DNA of 5,830 nt. It comes from Thermoleophilia bacterium. Its GTDB lineage: Bacteria; Actinomycetota; Thermoleophilia; Gaiellales; Gaiellaceae. The position numbers were made by a program, and so were the translations under genes. Numbering within the stretch: position 1 is the stretch's first letter; each line of letters begins with the position of its first letter. Of this stretch, positions 1-4,827 are shown one piece after another. Under the pieces are notes generated by a model. It did no database searches, was not told the DNA's origin, and saw only the letters and a program-made list of their open reading frames with translations. The stretch is taken from assembly GCA_025935275.1 (NCBI GenBank), contig JAICVP010000134.1, positions 1 to 5,830 on the forward strand, read 5' to 3'.

Positions 1-41
1 AGTACTGCGGGATCCACCGATTCGACCTGTGACGACATCGA

Positions 42-64
42 CCAAGTAACAGTCTGTTACTTGG
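42..64. promoter_or_regulatory. Perfect 10-bp inverted repeat, candidate operator
   Basis: The arms CCAAGTAACA (42-51) and TGTTACTTGG (55-64) are exact reverse complements around a 3-nt centre (GTC). The site is AT-rich for this genome and covers the TAA stop codon of the minus-strand gene (57-59). Its size and symmetry are typical of a TetR- or GntR-type dimer operator. It would then more likely control a gene beyond the left edge than the gene that ends in it. A transcription terminator is less likely because neither side is followed by a T-tract. The symmetry is seen; the operator role is inferred. Confidence 0.5.
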
Positions 65-344
65 GGCTTTCGTCTAGGCAGTCGGCGAACCAGGCCCGCG
101 CGAGCCTGATCGCCTCCGCTCGTGCGTCTGCGCCCCGCACGATTGCGCGCCGCTCGACCTCGTCGAGCCATGCGTTCATCCGCTCGACCGGCTCGGGCCC
201 GGCGGCGAACTCGTTCCAACGCGAGGCAGCGAGGGCGATCGCCATGTTCATCTGTCGGAGCCGGGCGAGATCGGCGACCTGCTCCATCCCCTCGCGCTCG
301 AACCAGAGGGCCACTTTTCGCGCGAAGCAGGCGGTCGCCGCCAT
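57..344 (-). CDS. Small helical protein of unknown function (95 aa)
   Basis: I do not recognise this family. The ATG at 344-342 starts a 95-residue protein ending in TAA (59-57). It is Ala/Arg/Glu-rich and looks almost wholly alpha-helical, with four Trp (14, 43, 59, 85), Cys6 and Cys89, a Gly-Pro-Glu-Pro break near 49-52 separating two helical halves, and a basic/acidic helix over about 53-86. There is no signal peptide or membrane segment, so it is probably cytosolic. An in-frame stop just upstream excludes a longer protein; GTG (residue 11) and Met20 are alternative starts. No Shine-Dalgarno sequence precedes the ATG, but TAGCTT lies 7 nt before it, as in a leaderless gene. It is divergent from the receiver-like gene at 403 and the two share about 58 bp of upstream DNA. 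Protein-like composition is the main evidence that it is real. Confidence 0.6.
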   Translation of the reverse strand: MAATACFARKVALWFEREGMEQVADLARLRQMNMAIALAASRWNEFAAGPEPVERMNAWLDEVERRAIVRGADARAEAIRLARAWFADCLDESPK

Positions 345-351
345 GCGCGGA

Positions 352-357
352 AAGCTA
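352..357 (-). promoter_or_regulatory. Candidate -10 box (TAGCTT) for the 57-344 gene
   Basis: On the minus strand TAGCTT fits the actinobacterial TANNNT -10 consensus and is followed by exactly 7 nt and then the ATG at 344. Transcription would therefore begin at or next to the start codon, giving a leaderless mRNA. No clear TTGACA-like -35 is visible. Confidence 0.4.
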
Positions 358-366
358 GCAATGCCC

Positions 367-372
367 TATTTT
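367..372 (+). promoter_or_regulatory. Candidate -10 box (TATTTT) for the receiver-like gene
   Basis: TATTTT fits TANNNT and stands out in the GC-rich context. It would start transcription near 379, leaving a short leader with a G-rich stretch (GGGGTGG, 383-389) before the GTG at 403. This placement favours the GTG over the upstream ATG at 361, which would lie before the transcription start. No convincing -35 is seen. Confidence 0.35.
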
Positions 373-402
373 CCGGCCTCCTGGGGTGGTACGCTCCTGC
401 CC

Positions 403-711
403 GTGGCGACGATCCTGCTGGCGGGGGTCGATCTCTTCTTTCGAGGAAAGCTGGATGCGCTCTTGGGCGCGTCCCACAAGCTGATCACGACCGACAGCGT
501 CGACTCGCCCGACCTCGTGATCTGCGACCTGGCGCGCATCGATCCCTACGAGGTCGCGGACTCCTGGCCGGACATACCGATCCTCGGCTACACGAACCAC
601 ACGGACACCTCGGGCCTTCGTGCTGCGCACGAAGCGGGCCTGGATCAGGTCGTCGCGCGCTCTGCTCTGGCCGAGCGGGCACCGCAACTGGTCGAAGAGC
701 TCGTTACATAA
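403..711 (+). CDS. Stand-alone receiver-like (CheY-fold) protein with degenerate active site
   Basis: A 102-residue, single-domain protein with the alternating beta/alpha pattern of a response-regulator receiver: beta1 at about 3-9 (ATILLAGVDLFF), beta3 at 37-42 (PDLVICD), beta4 at 58-63 (IPILGYTNHTD) and beta5 at 81-86. Asp42 sits at the phospho-acceptor position and Thr64 near the conserved Thr/Ser position. The N-terminal acidic pair is reduced to one Asp (Asp10), and the conserved Lys after beta5 is Arg86 (VVARSAL). There is no output domain. Phosphorylation may therefore be altered or lost, and the protein may act by protein contact. The GTG at 403 is chosen because it begins exactly at beta1 (read as MATILL); an in-frame ATG at 361, preceded by GGAAAG, would add 14 residues. 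TAA is at 709-711, 11 nt before the ferredoxin gene, so the two are probably co-transcribed. The fold is inferred from sequence pattern. Confidence 0.7.
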   Translation: MATILLAGVDLFFRGKLDALLGASHKLITTDSVDSPDLVICDLARIDPYEVADSWPDIPILGYTNHTDTSGLRAAHEAGLDQVVARSALAERAPQLVEELVT

Positions 712-714
712 ACT
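709..714 (+). promoter_or_regulatory. Candidate internal -10 box (TAAACT) for the ferredoxin gene
   Basis: TAAACT matches TANNNT, overlaps the TAA stop of the receiver-like gene and lies 8 nt before the ferredoxin ATG. No Shine-Dalgarno sequence precedes that ATG. This would allow a near-leaderless ferredoxin transcript in addition to read-through from upstream. No -35 is evident. Confidence 0.3.
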
Positions 715-722
715 GCCCGGCG

Positions 723-1034
723 ATGACGTACATCATCGCCGAGCCCTGCATCGACATCAAAGACCTGTCCTGCGTGGACGTGTGTCCAGTCGACTGCATC
801 CATGTGTTCGACCGCATGCTCATCATCGATCCGGAGGAGTGCATCGACTGCGGCGCCTGCGAGCCGGAGTGCCCGGTCGAGGCGATCTTCCCGGAGGACG
901 CGCTCCCCGAAAAATGGGAGCCGTTCGTGAAGATCAACTACGCCTACGGCGACGGAGCGGACGTGATCAACCAGCTGGTGGACTCCTACGCCACCGAGCA
1001 CAACGTCCAGAACCCTCCGCTCGACCAGCGATAG
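723..1034 (+). CDS. fdxA: Seven-iron ferredoxin ([3Fe-4S][4Fe-4S], FdxA type)
   Basis: A soluble cytosolic electron carrier of 103 residues. By alignment with Azotobacter FdI and mycobacterial FdxA, Cys9, Cys17 and Cys50 would bind the [3Fe-4S] cluster, and Cys21, Cys40, Cys43 and Cys46 (the CxxCxxC motif) the [4Fe-4S] cluster. Cys25 is the extra free Cys of the family. Residue 12 is Ile where an 8Fe ferredoxin would have a fourth ligand Cys, which points to a 3Fe site. The stretch ECPVEAIFPED after the second motif and the aromatic/acidic tail (WEPFVKINYAYGDG) are typical, and the length is normal. The start is ATG at 723 with the family N-terminus MTYIIAEPC. It lies 11 nt after the receiver-like gene, and its TAG (1032-1034) overlaps the beginning of the MBL-like reading frame. 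The redox partner is not identifiable here. Symbol assigned by family resemblance. Confidence 0.93.
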   Translation: MTYIIAEPCIDIKDLSCVDVCPVDCIHVFDRMLIIDPEECIDCGACEPECPVEAIFPEDALPEKWEPFVKINYAYGDGADVINQLVDSYATEHNVQNPPLDQR

Positions 1035-1666
1035 CCGGGCTCACGGAGCTCGCGCCAAGACTCTGGCGCTGGGAAGCAAGGCATCCGGACTGGGTGCCGA
1101 GCAGGGCGCCGGAAAGCCCTTCCGACTGGCCGGAGATCGTCGGCTCGGTCGCCTTTGCTGCGCCGCAGGAGTTCGTGTTCGTCGATCCACTCGTTCCGGA
1201 CGAGCTCTGGCCGGCCCTCGATGAGCGCGTACGCGCGCACGGCCGGCCCGTTCGCGTGCTGACGACGATCGGCTTCCACCGCCGCAGCCGGGACGAGGTC
1301 GTGCGACGGTTCGACGCGGGCACCTCCCGGGCCAAGGCCGCGCTTCCCGAAGGAGTGGAGACCGTGACCATCCGCCGGGCAGGGGAGACGATGGTCTGGC
1401 TTCCAGGGCCACGTGCCCTCATCCCCGGTGACCGGCTCCTCGGCGACGAGGCCGGCGGCCTGCGCATGTGCCCGCCCGGCTGGCTCGGCTACCTGGAGCC
1501 GGGCCTGAGCTACGACGAGCTGCGCGAGGCGCTTCGGCCGCTCCTCGACCTGCCGGTCGAGATGGTGCTGGTCTCGCACGGCGAGCCGGTCTTGCGCGAC
1601 GGGCGCGCAGCCATCGAGCGCGCGCTCAGCTCAGGCCGGCGAGGAAGCTCTCGACCGCGCGTCTGA
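1031..1666 (+). CDS. Metallo-beta-lactamase-fold protein with degenerate metal site
   Basis: About 211 residues if read from ATA at 1031. Fold landmarks are an N-terminal ELAPRLWRWEARHPDW segment, beta strand FVFVDPLVP (48-56), VRVLTTIGFHRRSRDEV (75-90), a GD element LIPGDRLLGD (130-139) and a C-terminal VLVSHGEPVL (179-188). The HxHxDH zinc motif is replaced by GFHRRSRD: only His83 remains of it, while Asp134 and the final His183 are kept. Hydrolysis of the usual dinuclear-metal kind is therefore unlikely; the role is unknown. The family has related members with a WHxRS-type motif (from memory). The start is a problem: no ATG, GTG or TTG precedes the conserved segment near the ferredoxin end. 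ATA at 1031 overlaps the ferredoxin TAG as ATAG; GTG at 1094 would cut off the first 21 residues. The 3' end overlaps the convergent hydrolase gene by 41 nt. I am sure of the frame, but not of the start. Confidence 0.75.
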   Translation: MAGLTELAPRLWRWEARHPDWVPSRAPESPSDWPEIVGSVAFAAPQEFVFVDPLVPDELWPALDERVRAHGRPVRVLTTIGFHRRSRDEVVRRFDAGTSRAKAALPEGVETVTIRRAGETMVWLPGPRALIPGDRLLGDEAGGLRMCPPGWLGYLEPGLSYDELREALRPLLDLPVEMVLVSHGEPVLRDGRAAIERALSSGRRGSSRPRV

Positions 1667-2423
1667 ATGCGTCGGGCGCGTCAAGGTGAACGTCGTGGCC
1701 GGCGCCGGGTATGGAGACGAGCTGCGCCGCAGGCACCGCATCGACCATGGCGGTCGCTTCCGCCGCCGAGAGCTCGCCCTCCTTGCCCCGCACCAGCAGC
1801 GTCGGAACTCTCAGCGCCCGCCATGCGTCCCAGTGATCTCGTGCGAGCGCCTCCCCGATCGCCGCCACCAACACGTCGGCGTCGAAGGCCGGCCGTAGCC
1901 CGTCCGGAGCAGCGACGAGATTCCGGGCCCACGCGCGTGCCCTCAGGCTCTCCCCGTCGAAGAACGTAACGGCAGCCTCTGCGGATGGGAACGGAAGCGG
2001 CCACGATTCGAAGTAGTCGGCGATCTGCTCTGCTACCTCGGGCTCTTCGCGGGTCGGCGAGGCCTCCACGACGATCAGCGCCCTGAGGAGGTCGGGCCGC
2101 TCGGAGGCGGCGAGGAAAGCGACCAGGCCTCCGAGCGACTGGCCCACCAGGATCGCAGGCGCTAAGCCGAGGGCCTCGACTGTCGCGATGGCGTCGGCCA
2201 CGAACGCAGCCGGCGTCACGTCTCCCGGCCGCCGCTCACTCCGTCCGTGGGCACGCTGGTCGAGTGCGACTACGCGATGCTCGGCGGTGAGCCACGTCGC
2301 GGTGTCCTCCCACTCCACAGCGGTGCCTGCGAGCCCGTGCAGGAGGAGGACGCCGGGGCCGTGGCCGCCGAAGTCGACCGCCTCGAGCCGGGCGTCCCGG
2401 CCGGTGACCAAGATCCACCTCAC
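1626..2423 (-). CDS. Alpha/beta hydrolase
   Basis: A 265-residue soluble hydrolase with the complete core of the fold. His29-Gly30 (LLLHGLAG) supplies the oxyanion-hole loop, DQRAHGRS (55-62) the conserved turn after beta4, and Ser96 the nucleophile elbow (VGQSLGG). The acid is probably Glu215 or Glu217 in VRGKEGELS, where Asp is more usual, and His243 (GAGHDVH) is the base. A cap region lies around 125-195. The pattern resembles lactonases, esterases and C-C bond hydrolases; the substrate cannot be read. The GTG at 2423-2421 is chosen because it overlaps the TGA of the upstream MFS gene as GTGA and places the protein in the usual frame of the fold (RWILVTGRDARLEAV). There is no Shine-Dalgarno sequence, so translation is probably coupled to the transporter. 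Last gene of the operon; its 3' end overlaps the convergent MBL-like gene. Confidence 0.9.
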   Translation of the reverse strand: MRWILVTGRDARLEAVDFGGHGPGVLLLHGLAGTAVEWEDTATWLTAEHRVVALDQRAHGRSERRPGDVTPAAFVADAIATVEALGLAPAILVGQSLGGLVAFLAASERPDLLRALIVVEASPTREEPEVAEQIADYFESWPLPFPSAEAAVTFFDGESLRARAWARNLVAAPDGLRPAFDADVLVAAIGEALARDHWDAWRALRVPTLLVRGKEGELSAAEATAMVDAVPAAQLVSIPGAGHDVHLDAPDAFRRAVESFLAGLS

Positions 2424-3661
2424 GCCGGTGTGAGCCGCAGCTGCGGCGGGAGACGGCTCTCCAGGCTGAGACAGCCGATGCCAGCGCCGAGGCACGCGAA
2501 TGCGGCGAGGGGCCACAAGGCGAGCGGCTCCGCCGCGAGGATGAACCCGCCGATCGCCGGACCGAGGAGGAAACCGAGGTCCCAGGAGTTCGTCGAGACT
2601 GCCATGTAGCGGCCGCGCAACCGCGGCGGCGCGAGATCGGCCACGAGCGCGCCCTGCACAGGCCCTTGAAAACACTCGCCGAGCCCGAAGAGGATGACGG
2701 CGAAGGAGAAGACGGCCACCGCCGCGGCCGCCTCGAAGCCCGCGCCTCCGATCAGGACGAAGACCCACGACACCGCCCAGAGGACGCACATGACGGCAAG
2801 CGCCCGCATGCGGCTTCGGCCCTCGAGGAGCTTCGCCACCGGGAGCTGCGCGACGGCCACGATCACGGTGTTCAGGAAGAAGAGGAGGCCGATCTCACGC
2901 TCCGACACACCCGCCTCGTTCTTCGCGAACACCGGCAAGAGCTCGATCTGCGCGTAGCCCGCGGTGACGAACACGACGTTCAGCCCGACCACCCCGAGAA
3001 ACACCTGGTTGCGAAGCACGTCGAGATAGCCGCCGCGCGGGACGCCGGGTTCCGTGGGTGCGATCTCGGGGTCGGGGACGAAGAAGAGCATCCCGACGAA
3101 GAGGAAGAACGTCATCGCGTTCACCACGAAGAGGACCGTGAAGCTTGACGGATCCGACGTGGTCGCGATCAGACCTGCGATCAGCCCGCCGAGGCCGATG
3201 CCGAGGTTGCGGGTGACGCGCTGAAGCGCGAAGGCGCCGTGACGCCGGGCCTGCGGCGCCAGCCCGGCGAGGAGGGAGGACTGGCTCGGCCAGAAGCCCG
3301 CGTTCCCGACTCCCGCCACGACGGCGGCCAGGGCTGCGTGCCACGGCTCCCGGACGAGGGGGAAGCTTCCCCAGCCGATTGCCTGCAGCGTGAGCGCGCC
3401 TCCCAGCGTCACCCGGCCGCCGAACTTGTCGATGACTACGCCGATCGCCGGGCCGCAGATGATCCCGGCCGCGCCCGAGGCCGCCACGATGAGGCCCGAG
3501 ATCGCGAGCGAGAAGCCGCGCACGTTGTGCAGGTAGATGACGACGAACGGATACGCCATCCCGGTTCCGACGGCGTTCATGAGCCCGCCCGTGTTCAGGA
3601 TCCAGACGGAGCGAGGAAGCCTCGGGTCGAGGCTCTTGAGGTAGGCCCCGATTCGCCTCAA
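2420..3661 (-). CDS. MFS transporter (drug:H+ antiporter-like, 12 TM)
   Basis: A 413-residue inner-membrane secondary transporter. Twelve hydrophobic segments can be picked out, in two halves joined by a charged loop at about 197-216 (PDPEIAPTEPGVPRGG). The MFS motif A is at 70-83 (GPAIGVVIDKFGGR), and a second-half signature RGRYMAVSTNSWDLGFLLGP starts at 349. Overall it resembles MdtH-like members of the DHA1 group, usually proton-driven exporters of small lipophilic compounds; the true substrate is unknown. The start is TTG at 3661-3659, overlapping the TGA of the dehydrogenase as TTGA, with no Shine-Dalgarno sequence, so re-initiation by terminating ribosomes is likely. Its own stop overlaps the hydrolase GTG. 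The order dehydrogenase, transporter, hydrolase suggests that product and exporter are linked, but this is only a context argument. Confidence 0.92.
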   Translation of the reverse strand: MRRIGAYLKSLDPRLPRSVWILNTGGLMNAVGTGMAYPFVVIYLHNVRGFSLAISGLIVAASGAAGIICGPAIGVVIDKFGGRVTLGGALTLQAIGWGSFPLVREPWHAALAAVVAGVGNAGFWPSQSSLLAGLAPQARRHGAFALQRVTRNLGIGLGGLIAGLIATTSDPSSFTVLFVVNAMTFFLFVGMLFFVPDPEIAPTEPGVPRGGYLDVLRNQVFLGVVGLNVVFVTAGYAQIELLPVFAKNEAGVSEREIGLLFFLNTVIVAVAQLPVAKLLEGRSRMRALAVMCVLWAVSWVFVLIGGAGFEAAAAVAVFSFAVILFGLGECFQGPVQGALVADLAPPRLRGRYMAVSTNSWDLGFLLGPAIGGFILAAEPLALWPLAAFACLGAGIGCLSLESRLPPQLRLTPA

Positions 3662-4740
3662 ACGTTGCCCAGAGAGGCCCAGACTTCGAGCTTGGAGCGA
3701 ACGCGGGCGATGACGTCGTCCGTGAACTCGGTGGTGGACGCGTGCCCGCCGAGATCGGCTGTTCTCGTTCCCGCCGACACCGCCTCGAGCGCGGACTCAC
3801 GGATCGCCCGCCCGGCGGCGCGCGCCTCCTCGTCGTCGATATGGGAGAGGAGGGCGGCCGAGGCGAGGATCATCGCCATCGGGTTCGCAACGTTCTTGCC
3901 CTGGAGCGCGGGCGCGGTGCCGTGCGCCGCCTCAGCCATGAGCGCGCGCGGCGTGTAGTCCTCGTTGAACGCGACGAGCAGCGACTCCGAGCCCGCGATC
4001 GAGCCGAAGAGGGGCAGGACGAGGTCGGAGAGGATGTCGCCGTCGCGGTTGAGCGCCGGGATGACGAGCGCCTCCCCGGCCGAGCCGATCAGCAGCGCGA
4101 ACGTCGCGTCGATGAGCTGCGGCTCGTAGGCAACGTCGGGATGGCGCTCGGCGGCTGCGTCCATCTCCTCCTTGAGCATGCCCTCGTAGATCGGGCTGAC
4201 GGTGTACTTCGGCCCGCCGAAAACCTTCGCCTTCGTGCGCTCGGCGTGGCGGAAGGAGAACTCGGCGACCGCGTGGCAGATGCGCCGCTCGATCCGCTCC
4301 GTGCGGAAGGCAACCTCCTCGTCGCCGTCGCCCTCGCGCCACTCCTTGGCGCCGTAGGCGTCTCCGACGGCCATGCGCACCACGGAGATGGGGTAGAAGG
4401 CGCCGCCGATCGGCACGACTCCGGGGATGCGACGGCCCGTGCGGACGATGACGTGGCCGCCGATCTCTTCGCGAAGGATTCGGTTGGGACTGCCGACGTC
4501 GTCCTTCCCCTCCGGGGTCACCGTCGCCGCCTTGAGGCCGAGCCCGTGTTCCCGGACCGCCGCAGCGGCCTCGTGGACGACCTGGTTGCCCGTCCGCCGG
4601 CGGGCCTCGAGAGAGAGATCGAAGCGCGGAAGCTCGAGCTCGAACCCGATTGCGTCCGGAGCGAGGACGCGGACTGCTTCTTCGAGCAGCTCCTGCCCCG
4701 TTTCGTCCCCTTCGAGGATGGCGATCGTGCGCGTGTCCAC
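3658..4740 (-). CDS. Isocitrate/isopropylmalate dehydrogenase family protein, isocitrate-like site
   Basis: A 360-residue metal-dependent beta-decarboxylating oxidoreductase. By alignment to E. coli isocitrate dehydrogenase the substrate residues are all present: Ser84, Asn86, Arg90, Arg100 (exact S-x-N-x3-R-x9-R spacing), Arg123, Tyr129 and Lys178. The metal ligands are Asp211, Asp235 and Asp239 (GDILSD). The Ser/Asn pair favours isocitrate over isopropylmalate. The segments KAATVTPEG and GSPNRILREEIGGHVIVR resemble eukaryotic-type NADP enzymes, while AAHGTAPALQGKNVANP (271-287) resembles NAD-type ones; Ala-Leu at 278-279 replaces both the Lys-Tyr of NADP and the Asp-Ile of NAD enzymes, so the cofactor is uncertain. 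The N-terminal motif GDETGQE departs from the usual GDGIGPE. The start is GTG at 4740-4738 (upstream in-frame stop), without Shine-Dalgarno but with TAGACT 6 nt before it. First gene of the minus operon, overlapping the MFS gene by 4 nt. Confidence 0.88.
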   Translation of the reverse strand: MDTRTIAILEGDETGQELLEEAVRVLAPDAIGFELELPRFDLSLEARRRTGNQVVHEAAAAVREHGLGLKAATVTPEGKDDVGSPNRILREEIGGHVIVRTGRRIPGVVPIGGAFYPISVVRMAVGDAYGAKEWREGDGDEEVAFRTERIERRICHAVAEFSFRHAERTKAKVFGGPKYTVSPIYEGMLKEEMDAAAERHPDVAYEPQLIDATFALLIGSAGEALVIPALNRDGDILSDLVLPLFGSIAGSESLLVAFNEDYTPRALMAEAAHGTAPALQGKNVANPMAMILASAALLSHIDDEEARAAGRAIRESALEAVSAGTRTADLGGHASTTEFTDDVIARVRSKLEVWASLGNV

Positions 4741-4746
4741 GCAGCG

Positions 4747-4752
4747 AGTCTA
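4747..4752 (-). promoter_or_regulatory. Candidate -10 box (TAGACT) of the minus operon
   Basis: TAGACT on the minus strand matches TANNNT and is followed by exactly 6 nt and then the dehydrogenase GTG, the classic spacing of a leaderless actinobacterial transcript. It fits the lack of a ribosome binding site. No strong -35 is seen, and the overlapping TACTAG (4750-4755) is an alternative. Confidence 0.45.
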
Positions 4753-4788
4753 GTAACTGCAACCGCGCGCAGAATTGTTTCGACTTGG

Positions 4789-4794
4789 TAAGCT
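4789..4794 (+). promoter_or_regulatory. Weak candidate -10 box (TAAGCT) for the ABC ATPase gene
   Basis: TAAGCT matches TANNNT in the 87-bp divergent gap and would start transcription near 4801, giving a leader of about 27 nt that contains AGGAAACGGGGG (4810-4821). No -35 hexamer is recognisable, so this rests on the six bases and their position alone. Confidence 0.25.
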
Positions 4795-4827
4795 CGCCCG
4801 CGCTCAGCGAGGAAACGGGGGCCTCCG

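Noticed and set aside
42..64. Palindrome as a rho-independent terminator
   Set aside because: No T-run follows on either strand and the stem includes the stop codon itself.
61..360. A 100-codon upstream extension of the receiver-like frame
   Set aside because: It is wholly antisense to the 57-344 gene, is Ser/Ala/Arg-rich low-complexity sequence, and the receiver fold starts cleanly at the GTG at 403.
620..1030. Long in-frame extension of the MBL-like protein starting at an ATG at 620
   Set aside because: It lies over the end of the receiver-like gene and the whole ferredoxin gene in another frame, and its translation is His/Arg-rich with no fold; it is open only because of high GC.
1225..1236. 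Perfect 12-bp palindrome GCGCGTACGCGC
   Set aside because: It lies inside Arg/Ala codons of the MBL-like gene and is expected by chance from GC-rich codon use.
2424..2789. Extension of the hydrolase reading frame to 2789
   Set aside because: It runs inside the MFS gene in another frame and is Arg/Gly-rich; the GTG at 2423 with the GTGA overlap starts right before the hydrolase fold.
2895..3800. A 301-codon minus-strand frame across the MFS gene and dehydrogenase end
   Set aside because: Pro/Arg-rich translation without hydrophobic segments; a frame shadow of the transporter.
3742..4791. A 349-codon open frame antisense to the dehydrogenase
   Set aside because: Asp/Arg/Glu/Val-rich translation typical of the antisense frame of a GC-rich gene; no motif, and the opposite strand is a clearly recognised enzyme.
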